From Cristatella mucedo (lineage: Eukaryota > Bryozoa > Phylactolaemata > Cristatellidae), in NCBI GenBank assembly GCA_009760855.2, contig WPIO01000017.1:1799501-1863500 (forward strand): a stretch of 64,000 nt of DNA, read 5' to 3'. Position 1 is the stretch's first letter. The number at the start of each line of letters is the position of its first letter. Both the position numbers and the translations under genes were made by a program. This document shows positions 1-11,576 of the stretch, piece after piece. A model generated the notes under the pieces. That model did no database searches. It had not been told where the DNA came from and was given only the letters and a program-made list of their open reading frames with translations.

Positions 1-1450
1 ATCCTGTGACGCTATTCTCGGCTGCGCAGCGTTCGGTTCTTTAAAACTGAGGGTCATCATTTTATTTACACTTCGATAATAGCCTTTCAATCAGGCAGAT
101 TCAGGGCCTCACTACCACGGGAAGCCACAACTGTTTTCGGAAATCCCGCCATGCTCCTGCAGAAGTGCCCGAAAACCCGTCTGGTCCGCTCCCTTTTAAT
201 CCGTCACTGAGTCCGTTTCAAGAAAGCGGCTGCCATTTTTATAGAGAGGCTAAGGTGGCTTATGGACGATGTGTCAAAGTTTCCTGTTATGTATATGCTC
301 AGAACTATAGTTGCTTCATTAAGATAATACATTGTAATCTATTGGGAACACTATGAGAACGGCCAGAAATAAATTATTGATATCCGCCTATCCTTGGCAT
401 CGCTATAATGGGAAAGCTTTTGTACGTATGATCTCATTAGTAGAATGACGGAGTTTTTTCAAATAAGCTCTGGCGTTGCTGGAAGGAAGCACTCAGTTCT
501 CACCTTGTCAAGCTGTAATGAAAGGGAGGTTGGACACTAGATGTCATATTTCCGGGAACTTTGAGTTACATCCAGTCACGATTAAGATCGAGCCTTCATG
601 CAGAAATGGCGGCTACGGATCTGCGGTGATCAACTCGGATTACGAAGGAACCGCCGAGAGGTGAGGACCAAGTTTCTTGAAATTTCACTACGCGTGCGTA
701 AGTGAACACCAAACTGGTTTACGGTTTAATGCTCATTACTTTCATTGGTCGAGCGTGCATGGAAAAAAATTCTAACGGCGTTGCTTGCCTGTTCTCAGCT
801 ACACGCCCCATCGCAGAAAGCTTACTGCTCAGTATTTACAGCCTTAAATGTTAGTGCGTCGTAAAGAAAACCCAAACCTTTGTTACTGCTGATATAAATA
901 CTATCAGGAGCCACATTTTGTCAAATGCGTGCTTCCATTAGGACCTTTTACCTGCTCGCTGGAAGCGTCTGCTAAACGTCTACGCTTCAGCGGCGAAGCT
1001 TGCTGATCTGTCGGATTCTGCCGAATTTCAACTGACTCTGCAAACCAAACGGCAAACGGTCTACCGTCAATGTACGGCACCCAAGAAAAGAAGTGTCTGC
1101 TGAAAAAGAGTGTGCCTGGAATTATAAAGAATGCGGCAACGGAAATTAAAACTGCTGTCGCGACAGCAAAGTCTTAGGATGGCGTTCAAGTCATGCCGTG
1201 TGTGCTAAATGATTGTACCTCTTTTCAGAATCACCACCTGCTGGTATTGAGCAGCCTCTGAGAGTTGCCACTCATTTGCGATAGTTCAGCACAAGGAAAC
1301 GACTGCACATCATCAACCAAAGGCATGTAATGTACTACGCTGTGCAACATTGCGACACGACACAGAGATGTTTTGAGATGCGCAGAAACGAGACTGCCTG
1401 CACAGAAACATCTAGTGAACGCAATTTCAAAGACCGGTCTGGTGATCTCT
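1..1450. other. No supported feature
   Basis: Only short open frames (60 codons or fewer) without recognisable motifs are present. I see no splice-supported exon, RNA gene or repeat that matches other parts of the window. Confidence 0.5.
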
Positions 1451-1454
1451 TGCT

Positions 1455-1710
1455 TAATAATAATAATACTAGATTTGATATAGCACCCTCTGAGAACTTG
1501 ATCTTTTTCTAGACACTTTACATTTGTTGCAAAGGACGCACGATCGAATGGTTAGCGGTAGCATGCTCAATAAACAACAAGAATTACATTATTAGGGGTG
1601 ACACGCACACGGTCAACATGCAAGTATGGTTTGTGGCAGCATGCATAGTGTCAGCACGCATAAGTACATAAAGGACGAATCACAGGGACCCAGATGCGTT
1701 TTTAGTTTCT
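1455..1710 (-). mobile_element. LINE-A 3' end (antisense copy)
   Basis: Read on the - strand, this is the 3' terminus of the LINE-A family: an untranslated region, the block equivalent to TAAAGCGCCTAGAAAGAGAT, then a short (TTA)n run, seen on + as AATAATAATA at 1457. The same order occurs at the ends of the longer LINE-A copies at 33-34.5 kb and 40-41.6 kb, which carry reverse transcriptase. This copy is truncated and non-coding. Confidence 0.75.
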
Positions 1711-2365
1711 TTAGTTGATCAGGCTGTGTTGCCGCTTCGATCGCTCTCGCCGCAGACACAGTAGTGTCAGCTTCAAGAAGGTCGCAGGTCGCACCTCTTA
1801 TTGAAAGAGTGGAGAGGGAAGGGGTCACGAGTCTCAGTGGGACTCAGTGCCGTCACGAAAGCCCTGCAGCAAATTTTGCACGGGGGGGGGGCGACCAAAG
1901 TGTTGACACGGAAAAATCTAATAGCAAGTATTTTAAATTCCTCTGAATGGATTAATATTTGAATATTGAGGCGCTCTCCTTAAAAATTAAAAATATTTTC
2001 AAGCAAATTTATATTCGGTAAATTAATACGTTCACTTTGTTGTTACACTGCAGATCTGAAATTTTGTTTCGAAAAATGAATCCGGTGCAAAAGATAGCAA
2101 AACTCGAGAGACAAACTAGCATACGGGAGAAAACGTATGGCCGTGTCGAGGGATCAATTTATGCTACCATCCACATCACATCCACTGGATTCGGATTCCA
2201 GTGCACCAAAGCTACTAAAAAGACTGGCGGAGACCACGATTGAAACGACACGTAGCTAAAAGTGAGTGGATGCACGGAAATTTACTATAAGTCACTACGC
2301 ACTCCACAACGGAAGGGAATTTGCAGAGCTCAGTTGGTGATTGCTACTGGTATCAGCACGCTCTA
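1711..2365. other. No supported feature
   Basis: The stretch holds a G homopolymer near 1882 and AT-rich sequence around 1920-2030. I see no coding or RNA signal. Confidence 0.4.
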
Positions 2366-2455
2366 CCCAGCAAATGCAAAGTGCCTAGAAACAGATTGAG
2401 TTCTCTGAGGGTGCTATAACAAATCAACTGTTAATATTATTAATACCAGTTTCTG
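2366..2455 (+). mobile_element. LINE-A 3' tail
   Basis: A sense-strand remnant of the LINE-A terminus: AAATGCAAAGTGCCTAGAAA, then a segment resembling TTGAGTTCTCTGAGGG, then a decayed TTA-rich tail. It is only about 90 bp and lacks coding sequence. Confidence 0.6.
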
Positions 2456-3147
2456 ACTGTATCCTCCAAGGGGCCCAAGCCGTGCCTGTAGAAGTAACTA
2501 CTCCCTGTAGAGACCCTGCATCCTTGCAAGAAAGTATATCCGATAGTTTACGTACTGACATTGTGAACCCCAGAGCTGCACGAGTAAAGTATTAGCAAGT
2601 TCAAAAACCAAAAAAAACTGCAGATTCAATCCGGATTTCTATTCTAAGACACTGCCAAATGAAGAAAGGGCGGTCCACACGTGGCTTCAAGTGTATTTTG
2701 AACAGCAGGATGCCGCAGGACTGTTTCTTTAAGGTGAGACAACAAGGAGGCATCAAGGCGTCTAAAGGCTCGCAGCAGCTGGAAATACTTTAGTAAGACC
2801 TTAGAGGAGGAGCGTGAGAAGTCAAAGGACGGTAGACAGCGCACGATCGACTGGGTGGAGCTTAAATTACGTCTTAAAACGAGCTCAATTATTAAGGAGC
2901 CTACTCTAGCTTTACTATAAAAAGTCGCGATTTATTTTGGTGCCGCATTTTAACGAACCCGTTCTATTTTTAGGAGGAATATGCCTTTTCGTGTGCTAAT
3001 TCCTAGAGGTTAAAAGTTTATAAAAACATAAATTATTCTCTTGCCAAAGTTCAATTACCTGCAAAGTTTGATCCCATAATCCAAAACAAATACGGTGCAT
3101 TCAGAATGCAGGAACAGTGGCCCAGTATCTGGGGTCTGAAAGTCAAA
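2456..3147. other. No supported feature
   Basis: Unique-looking, fairly AT-rich sequence. Small open frames on both strands have no recognisable motif. Confidence 0.4.
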
Positions 3148-3440
3148 ATATTAATGAGATACATTTCCATAGTGCCCTCAGAGAACTTAAAAATTAATCT
3201 CTTCTCTTTAAATACACTTTATGTATGTTGTAAAGGAAGCATGATCATATAATTAGTGGTAACATGCGCGATTTCAACTAGCATGACATGACTAGAGGTG
3301 ACAGGCACACCGCCAACTTGCAAAATATGGTTAGTTGTAGCATGCACAGTGTCAGCTCGCATAAGCATATAGAGGAAACATCACAATGACCCGACAAATG
3401 TAGTGTGAAACAGGTGGTTTTTAGCTTCTTTATAAATTTC
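3148..3440 (-). mobile_element. LINE-A 3' end (antisense, diverged)
   Basis: The segment repeats the landmarks of the 1455-1710 copy in the same order: the GCCCTCAGAGAACTT block, a TTTACAT-like block, a GCATGATCA-like stretch, and the region matching 'agtgtcagc...cataag...cacaatgaccc'. It is a diverged, 5'-truncated, non-coding LINE-A copy. Confidence 0.65.
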
Positions 3441-3552
3441 ATCAAATCAGTCGATATCGTGACGTCAGTCGGGAATGATCAATTGACCAATATCAGTTCA
3501 AATCGCATTTTGGAGCTGATTAAAAATCCCGCAAAGGGCCGCGATAGTCAAT

Positions 3553-3705
3553 GATGTAAGGTGCTCGCTCTTCACGACCGAGGTCACCGGTTTTAATCCT
3601 GCAGTGAGCGATCCTTTACGGCCAACTGGAAGTGGTGGTAATAGCAATTAAGGCTCCTCTGCCGCTATAAAAAAAGGTTGTTAAATCAGCTAGTATTTTT
3701 TTAAA
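3553..3705 (+). mobile_element. tRNA-derived SINE
   Basis: A tRNA-like head (GGTGCTCGCTCTTCACGACC, then GAGGTCACCGGTTTTAATCC as a decayed B box) is followed by the family body (GCGATCCTTTACGGCC, AAGGCTCCTCTGCCGCTATA) and the tail GTTAAATCAGCTAGTA. The same order recurs in at least eight other places in the window. RNA polymerase III transcription is inferred from the boxes, not shown. Confidence 0.75.
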
Positions 3706-5075
3706 TACTACAATACTATACTGGACAGCACGCCATATGTCAGCCCCATTGCAATGACCACGATCCTCTGATTCGCGAAACTTAAAAAGCTCGCCTTTGG
3801 GGCCGAGCCATTGCTGTCTATTTCCGTTCATTGTTGAGATTGTACTCGGTACAGGCGTGGTTATATGCAGACCGGTTGCATGAGAACGCGTTCCTTACAC
3901 AAAAAATTGAATCTTTTGGTCATTGCGTGTTAAATTCGTAGGCATAGAAAGCCAGCAACTCACTACCGACTTCTGTCACCAATCTGCATTAACCTTGCAT
4001 CGTTTAAATCTCAGCTAGTGTGCATCTGTTCCGTGCATGATCCAGTGCATGTTACTTGCTAGAGGTCCTAATAACCGGTATCGCTGAATGGCTCTTGCGT
4101 GCTTTTGAATGCTGATCAAAGCATGATATTCTGTTTTTACATGCATGTTTGTGCGTGATACTTTGCATGTCATGAAGGCTTGCTTGACCCTATTGCTTCC
4201 GTTGCAGCAATCTGTTAAGTCCCTGGGTGGAGATTTTGTTTTCCTAGCGCTACAAAATTACTGACTAGAATCAACCAAATATGCAGCGATATTTTTTGAA
4301 TAAGATATGTCTGCTTAATAATATTTTGGTCTCCCTGTCGGAATTTAATTACAGTATGCCTACATGAACAGAGCGAAGCCATGACTAAAAAAACTGCCGC
4401 CCACAATTGCTCTAGGTCTTTCCTTATCTGAAAAGGGACCAAACTTAATGACCAGCTGTGGAGGCAATCTTCCAAATAAAACTGCCTAACGTCAACCAGT
4501 CATCCAAGAGGACAACTAAAAGCCCTACAGAATGGTCACACTAAAGCACCTTCAATATGAAGAGTGATATTTCTTATTAAAGCCGCAGGTTTAGAATATC
4601 CGATCAGGAGGAGCGTGCTGGTACTAAAGTATAGCCAAGCCCTTCCTCATCGGAAAATTTTCTAAACCAAAATAAGAATAAATATCCTCGTTTTGCTTTA
4701 GAATAATAGCCGATATTCTGGATCTCATGTCTGCATGACAAGCGTTCAGTTTCTAATAATAGTTGAAGCTGATTCTGATGGTTTGAATGCGGTGTAAATT
4801 CACATGCTGTGAACTTAAAAATGACTTTCCCGAAAGGCTCTTTTTGATATTGTATGAGCATTCAAGAGCCGAGAACATACCCTCGCGAAACTCCACAGAC
4901 AAGTCTGACAAGTCTGCTGTAAGAGACTCGACTGCCAGGCTATATGGCAGAACATGGTCAGATAAGTCTGATTCGAACCAGGTCTGAGCAAGACCGATGA
5001 CGTGATCAATAGTGTCGTTTGTGTCGATTGATCGAGCATAGCAGGAAAATAGAGAAGCTGCCATGAGAATTCTAG
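3706..5075. other. No supported feature
   Basis: Overlapping open frames of 62-103 codons lie on both strands around 4600-5080. None shows a domain, splice-site support or a repeat match, and overlap in several frames is expected by chance. Confidence 0.4.
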
Positions 5076-5105
5076 CACTTAACTACTAAGCTTAGTAGTT
5101 AAGTG
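5076..5105. repeat. Perfect 30-bp palindrome
   Basis: The 30 bases from CACTT at 5076 to AAGTG at 5105 equal their own reverse complement, with the centre at AAGCTT. There is no loop and no mismatch. It may be a cruciform former or the fused ends of a lost element. Confidence 0.95.
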
Positions 5106-5580
5106 ATAGACTGTCTAATGTTTTTGGTGCTGTTCTGCGGCTGGAGCACCGATTACCATAATCTTGTGCGACTGACCAAGCAAGGGAGGCCACTTTCTCT
5201 GCGAAGACACGAAGTGAATGGCTACTGCCGCCTTCATGCGTTGCTAAAGCCTGGCTACGGTCAAGCGTCACTCAGACGCTGCAAGGTGGGTATTTAGAGG
5301 CAGATGACTGAGAGCACAGACGTCAGCGAGTGCCGCTAGGTCATGGTCAGCCGGATCAGTATGAGGCAGATGGCTGGCAAGCGATGCCTGAATTATGCCT
5401 CCACGATTGGCATGAGGCAAGGCAGATGGCACTCAGACGTAGCGGGTGTACGGGTAACGAGAGCTCAGCTCAGGCCGCCGTAATGATCAGTCTTTTCGCA
5501 AGCACTCCGCCGCCGTGGCCGGTGAACAAGGTCTAGAGCATCCGATAGTAAAGCTTAGAAGCTCTCTGCTGTGCGGCGGA
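5106..5580. other. No supported feature
   Basis: Two 60-70 codon open frames with no recognisable motif. The stretch is less AT-rich than its surroundings. Confidence 0.35.
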
Positions 5581-5672
5581 ACAGAACAAATAGGTCCCGC
5601 CGATTAGGTACCGGACAAATAGGTCTCGCATGTAGGCCCCGAGAGAATTAGGTTCCAGGACAGTGGGCACTG
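5581..5672 (+). repeat. Left terminal inverted repeat
   Basis: Built from reiterated AGGTnCCG-like blocks. Its reverse complement is found at about 9388-9480 with scattered mismatches and small indels. Confidence 0.7.
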
Positions 5673-5787
5673 AAAGTTTAGGTCTCTCAACTGTTGTGTA
5701 AAGACTATGGTATTTAATTCATACTTCCGTACTTCAATGAGCTTAAAAAGTGATAGATCAAAGAGAGCTGTTCCCGGGTCTTGGCCT

Positions 5788-5940
5788 AGAAGGTACGGTG
5801 CTCGCTCTTCACGATTCACGTCATGGGTTTGAGTTATGCAGTGGGCGATCCTTTATTGCCAACTGCAATTGGTAGTGACAGACATTTAGGTGCTTCTTTC
5901 ACTATAAAATGAGGCTGTTGAATCAGCTAATAATAATATT
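5788..5940 (+). mobile_element. tRNA-derived SINE
   Basis: The head GGTGCTCGCTCTTCACGA, a decayed B box (GGGTTTGAGTT), the body CAGTGGGCGATCCTTTATTG and the tail ATGAGGCTGTTGAATCAGCT followed by AATAATAAT match the window's SINE family. The copy is full length, lies inside the 5581-9480 element, and so probably inserted after it. A phrase GGTATTTAATTCATACT occurs on both sides (about 5709 and 5975). Confidence 0.8.
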
Positions 5941-6354
5941 GATATTAGGGTAAGATCTTTTTGAGATAAAGAAAATATATTGGTATTTAATTCATACTGC
6001 TAGCACTCACAATGTGACGATAATGATGTCAGAGGTTAAGGACTGTTTGATCTTTAAGCAGAAAATAAGCATACAAATTAAAAATAAAATAACTATGTTG
6101 AATCTATTTTACAAAGAATTTGGGGTAAAATGTAATTGTTGAATGCGGTAAATTATAGCAGCGCCATTTTTATAATCTCATGTCATAGCAATACCAATTA
6201 CTGTACATTTAAAGTATGCAGGAAAACGGTTGCAAAGAAATACCGACGCACAGAAGTAAAAAGATGTTTTGCGATCAAGATTTCCTATTTAATACCAAAA
6301 GAATGTTAACGTTAATTTCTGGAGATGCCGTAATCGAAACAAAAGGATGCAAAT

Positions 6355-7790
6355 GCAGAGTTAATATAAATAGTAATAATAATAATAAATCATTTACACA
6401 GCACCGTCAGAGAACTGAATCTCTGTTTAAGGACTTTGCAGATGCTGTACAAAAAGCATGCCTAAATTACTAGTGGTAACACTTTGCAATGTCATCAAGC
6501 ATGACATTACTAGATGTAATAAGCACATGATCAACGTGCAAATGTGGCTAGTAGCAGCATGCAGCACGCATAAGCGAATAAAGAACGAATCGCAAGGACC
6601 CATTAAATGCTATCATAAACAAGCGTGTTTAGGCTTATTTCTAAATGTCGTCCTATCAAGGGATGTCGTGACATCAGTCGGGAGTGAGTTCCAGGCTTTG
6701 GGAGCATCTGAGCTAAAGGCATGGTCTCCAAAGGATTTGCGATTCTTACGAGGTGTAGCTAAACGATTTCAGTAAGAAAAGCAGGTGGTACGTAGCTTAG
6801 TCTGGCGGGGAGGAATCCTGATAAGTAGGCTGGGGCCAGAGAGGGAAGAGCCCTAAAAGTGAGTGACAGAACCTTGAAGTCGATACGCTGCATGATTGGC
6901 AACCAGTGCAGCTCAAAGAGAAATGGTGTGATGTGGCAACTACGACGCTCACTACATACACGAACAGCTGCAGAGTTTTGCACCAACTATAAGTACCTAA
7001 TTGCACAGGCAGGTAGAAAAGCAATTAGTGAGTTACAGAAGTCCAAACGGGGAGTTACAAATGCACGGACTCATTAGACGAAGTATCCCGTCTATACAAG
7101 CCAAAACTTTAGTAATGTTATTTATCTGAAAGTAGGCCGATTTGAATGTGGTGTGAATGTTTTCACCAAGTGAAAAGTCACTTTCAAAATTAGCACATAG
7201 ATTATGTGCGGATGCATTAAAAATAAGCTTACGTTTCAAATTGTGATCGATACTCTTTCCAGCTTATGAGTCACACTTGGTTTCTCCCAACTAGTAAGGT
7301 GGTTTAGTCGTCATTTAATTTGAGAAATTTTGCTGGCATCCTTGTGCCGATGTCAGAAATACCTGCAGCATGGATGTATAGAGAACTCGACGTGCAGTAG
7401 GGCTGAGAGGGATCGACGCAAAGTTACACCTGAGTGTCATCTGCATAGAAGTGAAAGTCTAGGTTGTGCTTGGCGATCGCGTCGGCAAGTGAAGGAGTAT
7501 AAATTGTGAAAAGAAGCGGATCGAGCGCAGAGCTGCCGCTGATAGCTGACCCATGCTTCAGTCTTTCTTCGGATGACTATTGTCCGTTTACATCAATACG
7601 CTGGAGTTTACCCCTGAGATAGGATCTGAACCACTGCCGGGCGGTGCCAGCAATGCCCGAGCGAGATGAGAGACGCTCAAAAAGGACATTGTTACAACGC
7701 TGCCGAAAGTTAAAGCAAAAAAAGAAGTGACTCTACCCAAGCTGGCATATCTAAGAAGGTCGTTGTACACCCTGAGCAATGCCGACTCTG
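6355..7790 (-). pseudogene. LINE-A retrotransposon, broken reverse transcriptase
   Basis: Read on -, this covers part of the reverse transcriptase and the 3' end of an L2/CR1-like LINE. Recognisable pieces include FHFYADD-related codons (about 7440-7480), a segment with KSAYFQINNITK (7033-7239), a segment with HWLPIMQRIDFKVLSLTFR (6759-6986), then the 3' untranslated region and an (ATT)n tail near 6370. It is split over several frames and cannot encode a working enzyme. It sits inside the 5581-9480 element. Confidence 0.8.
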
Positions 7791-8285
7791 TGAAGTGATT
7801 AGCTCTAAATTCAAACCGGAATTTGAACGTCTTAACGACGTCATAAATGCAGGCAGTGGTGTTCATACGCACGGAAGCAATGCTGCGGGAGTGGAGGTGG
7901 AGAGATTGATGGCTTCAATGAGGAGACGAGCTCAGGATAAAATTGAACAGATTTGTCAGGTCGTGAACAATCTCATTCAGAATTGTATTAAACAACAATG
8001 AAGTAGATGGCAAACAAGGACGCTGTACGAAAAATCACCCAACGAGTTAGAAATCGAAATGCGATGGCTCCACCTGACCAATCGAACGATTTGGCAGAAT
8101 TTGTCATTCCGGGACGATACATATTCTACCAAACTACGAAGGGCCTGGATGAGCTGTTTCAGCTTAGAGATATCGGCCTAGATAATCACAATGGAATTCT
8201 TCGTTTTGGTCATGACAGCTATAGAGCATAGAGTCATCAGATGGCAGAAGTGTTTGTGCATAGAAAATTTAGTCATTCGCGACCT
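7791..8285 (+). pseudogene. MULE-type (FLYWCH-associated) transposase N-terminal relic
   Basis: The first open piece (7795-8001) carries the HTH motif after SGV and then VERLMASMRRRAQD. The second (8007-8231) carries DAVRKITQRVRNRNAMAPP, then FVIPGRYIFYQTTKGLDELF and RFGHDS. This order (HxH, a helix with an xxMRRRA core, an 'IxRxRxxxxxxP' block, then a 'FxLxDxG...RixxFG' block) matches the region before the catalytic DDE core of FLYWCH-linked MULE transposases as I know them. A stop and a frame change separate the pieces, and further relics seem to follow to about 8360. I cannot see the catalytic core. Confidence 0.55.
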
Positions 8286-8569
8286 CTTTTCGAAAAAAAT
8301 TCACGTTATTTTGTCAAAGCGTGAGAATAGTGTTTGCCAGTTCTTTATGTTCGTCTTCTAAATAAACAGCAGCACACATATCATGCAATCTTTACCTTAT
8401 CAAGGTAGTCTGGCCTCTGTTCAATCCTATCTGTTTTCAATCAATTCTTAAAAGACAGTCATCACTGCAACTCACGAAGCGTTTCCAACTCTAGAACTCC
8501 GAGGATGTCTATTTCATCTAATGAAGAACTTTAAACGACACTTAGCTGATTCAGGCTGGTTTCAGCGGT

Positions 8570-8700
8570 ATAAATAATAATAATAATAATAATGTACTTG
8601 ATAAAGCGCCCTCAGAGAACTTAATCTCTTTCTAGGCGCTTTACATTTGCTGCAAAGGGAAATGCAATTAAATGGTAAGTAAAATCATGCTTGAAAAACA
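8570..8700 (-). mobile_element. LINE-A 3' end (antisense, well preserved)
   Basis: An (AAT)n run is followed by ACTTGATAAAGCGCCCTCAG, AGAACTTAATCTCTTTCTAG and GCGCTTTACATTTGCTGCAA. This is among the cleanest copies of the LINE-A terminus in the window and is almost identical to the one at 62995. Confidence 0.85.
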
Positions 8701-8780
8701 AACAAAATGAATAACAACTGCCCTTTTCGGTTCAGGCTAGAATGCTCGTGACTAGCATTTGTTCAGATTGCCCTTTTGAA

Positions 8781-9101
8781 TTATGCTTTGACGCTAGATC
8801 TAAAACACTTCCAGATGAATTGCAACAGAATCTGACATGATTTGAGGAAAATTATATTGGAAGACCTTTTGGAAGAAATAAATGTCGTCAACAGGCAGTA
8901 TTTCCACCATAACTTGGCAATGATTACGACCGGATTCTCAAAGATACAAATTGAACAATAACCATGCGGATGCTGCGTATCGACGACTTCAAAATAATTC
9001 GACTTGAAACACTCATCAATTTGGCGTTTCATCGATGGGTTGACACATTCAGTGTAATCAAGAATTACAGTACGAACAGTACGTGGCAAGTGCCCCAGCA
9101 C
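8781..9101 (-). other. Unassigned open frame inside the TIR element
   Basis: A frame of about 106 codons opens at a GTG, not an ATG. It contains RTVRTVILDYTECVNPSMK, then SNYFEVVDTQHPHG and CSICIFENP. I do not recognise the family. It lies just inside the right terminal repeat, so it could be a second protein or the 3' part of the transposon's own gene. The composition is not obviously random, but no motif proves coding. Confidence 0.3.
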
Positions 9102-9387
9102 AAGAAAAGCTAAGAAAATATTAATAACCAGCTGAATTTATTTCGAACATTGTAAGAGCCTAAGCAGATCGCGAAATTATTGACTATCTTTGAGGTCTAT
9201 CTCACAACTTCCTGATTGAAAAAGGACTAACAATAATTAATTAATGCGTGGTAAATTGATCTTTTAATAATCTATAGAAGTAATTACTGTATAATATAAT
9301 ATTTAATATTATCATTATATTAAATTATCATTATATTGTGTTGGACCTAAACGAGTTAAAAATTAATTGTTTTTTGGGACCCAAACG

Positions 9388-9480
9388 TTTCTGGTGCCGG
9401 AACCTTATTATCTTGGGACCTACATGACATGATCTATTTGTCCGGGACCTAATCGGCGGAACCTATTTGTTGCGTGCTGT
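9388..9480 (-). repeat. Right terminal inverted repeat
   Basis: The reverse complement reproduces the left end's blocks in order: CAACAAATAGGTTCCGCC, GATTAGGTCCCGGACAAATA, then CATGTAGGTCCC and AAGGTTCCGG. Confidence 0.7.
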
Positions 9481-10578
9481 TTCTGTGGATCTGAAGTAAT
9501 TTACCAGCCTTCTGCAGGTACCCCAGTCATAATCCAGCCAGACCCTACCCAACATGAGGAAGCACAGCCACTGTAGGCTTTTCAATTAGAGAGATATCAA
9601 CGTTAGTAATGAAATGATGTTGTGCCAACAACTTCGGGTTGTGCTTGCTCAAGGACAATATTTAGCGCCCCTTTGAACTCCTCACTTTTAGATTCCACTT
9701 GATACACTCGTCCAGATCCACGAATTTAATATTCCTTCTATTGAATCAGAGCTTGGCAATAATCATCAAAGCTTTTCTTAGAGTTGGTGCTTTGCAGACT
9801 GCTATTTACGACCGAAAATCTTTAGCTAGAATGCATGTATTCGGAATTTTGATCTGGAAAGTGCTTGTTCTGTCACTTTAATATTCACCTACCAGTATGC
9901 CAAAAACAAGTTGGCTGAAAAACAGCTAAGAGTAAATGGATTGATAAGTCCGTGCGCTCAGAGATCAGGTAAGACCCTCTCAAGAAATTGCACGTTACGT
10001 TTATCCCACGAAAAAATAAAGAAAACGATATCATATATCAATTAAAAACCCTGAGTGACTAGAAATGTAGCAGTCACTTCGTGTTCTAAAAGGAAGCTGT
10101 AGGCAAGGGTTTCAAATTCAAGTACTGCAACAGTTACCAGCCGTCAATTAAACTCACGAATATATTGAGAGCAGAAATACACACACGGATACGCTGGCAA
10201 TGCTTTCTCGAAGGTATAAACCAACGTACAGTAATAATTAAGGAGTTCCCTAGCTAGCGACTCGCAACCGGTCAAAGCTGACCTCAGAGTTCGTTTGGGG
10301 TCAATATATTCCACAGATTATGAACTGTCAATCGGACAGACCGAGGCAAATCGTAAAGTTACTGTCATCCTGCCTGACGTTTGGACCTACGCTGGCAGAG
10401 AACGAGCGATCCAGGACACAAACGACCTTGACCGTTAGCTGCTAGTAGACCACCACCAGCTACTGTCCAGCATATTCAGCGAACAGAGATCTCAGGTGCT
10501 GAACGTTAGGAGTCAAAGGCTTCAATGGGTTCAAATAGTCGTCGTCCATGTCATCAATACAATAGTTGAAATGAATAA
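9481..10578. other. No supported feature
   Basis: No open frame above about 60 codons with a motif, and no match to the repeat families identified elsewhere. Confidence 0.4.
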
Positions 10579-10870
10579 GACAAGAAATGGTGATTGCGCA
10601 TGGGTTGCCAAGCGTACGTCCATCGGGTTTCTAAAGTGCCGCGAGCATAAGTACATCAGCGAGGCTCATCGTGAAAATGAAATGAAATGTATCCAGGAAA
10701 ATCCTTGGAGCCACAAATTGCTGGCTGGTAAGTTAACTAGCTATGCTTGCTATGGTATGTGGATCGTTCTCTACGTGGAGATCAACTAAAAAGCGAATGG
10801 GTAGTCTGGGTAAATGATTGCTTGCAGTTATGCAACAAAAACTGTGAATTCTGCTATACGTCAGTCATAG
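10579..10870 (+). repeat. Left arm of 292-bp inverted repeat
   Basis: This arm and the reverse complement of 11577-11868 are both 292 bp and align without gaps by eye, with a few substitutions (for example GGCTGGTAAG against GGTTGGTAAG). The arm contains an open frame (WVAKRTSIGFLKCREHKYIS, then HRENE and NPWSHKLL) that I do not recognise, followed by GGTAAGTTAAC, which looks like a splice donor. Confidence 0.9.
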
Positions 10871-11576
10871 GTGAGTCACCAGCTTGTGCGGGAGCGCTGC
10901 TGGATTGTTAATGGCTTTTTTGATAAGACTTTTAAGCCGCTTAGGGAGGACACACCCAGCGGTACCAAATTAGCGGGTTCGCCTTTTGGCGCTTTGACAG
11001 ACGTGGCATTTTTTGTAGTTTTCCTCCTCAGCTACGGTAGTATAAAGAGGACGCAGTCAAATTTCGGTGTTCGTTGTAGTAGACGCACGGGCTGACCACG
11101 TCGAGTGTCGTAGACATGGATCCATCACCTGTCAGCTGTCAAGCGTTGGAGGCTCCACGTCGTAAGGAGGGGAGTGCCTCTGCTGTAGCCCTATACGGAC
11201 TTGCACTTCACACTGCGATCTCACACGACCATTGTAAATAGCCTCGCGAACTCTCCGCATGTCGCACTGCTGCATTTGCTACCGAAAGCCTGCTCAGGAT
11301 TTGTCACATAGCGATAGCTAGGTATTTTAGATCCCCCCCCCGATTGCCTTAAATCGCACTGTCTGCATCCTTATGCCCATCATCGCTCATCCGAGTAAGC
11401 TGCTGTAAGTTTCTGCTGGCTGATGTTGCAGACGCTGCCTCGGAAGGGTGCGGTCGGTGCCTGCTCGACCTCCACCCTTATTCAAACGCAGCAGCAGGTC
11501 TCTGCAGCCGAATCGACCCAATCTGCTATCTATGGCCAATCGAAGACGTGCGAATCGAGTCAGAGTATTGCAGACA
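10871..11576. other. 706-bp spacer between inverted arms
   Basis: The spacer is less AT-rich than its surroundings. It has a TATA-like GTATAAAG near 11039, a C homopolymer near 11333 and no convincing open frame. It may be the body of an element whose termini are the two arms. Confidence 0.4.

Larger units (their letters stand above)
5581..9480. mobile_element. Composite DNA transposon with terminal inverted repeats
   Basis: The left end (about 5581-5672) and the reverse complement of the right end (about 9388-9480) share ordered blocks: ACAAATAGGT, CCGCCGATTAGGT, CCGGACAAATAG, CATGTAGG and TTAGGTTCC. The interior holds a MULE-type transposase relic, a LINE-A copy, a SINE and another LINE-A tail, so later elements appear to have landed inside. 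Exact ends and target-site duplication cannot be fixed by eye. Assigning the termini to the MULE relic is inference from enclosure. Confidence 0.6.
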
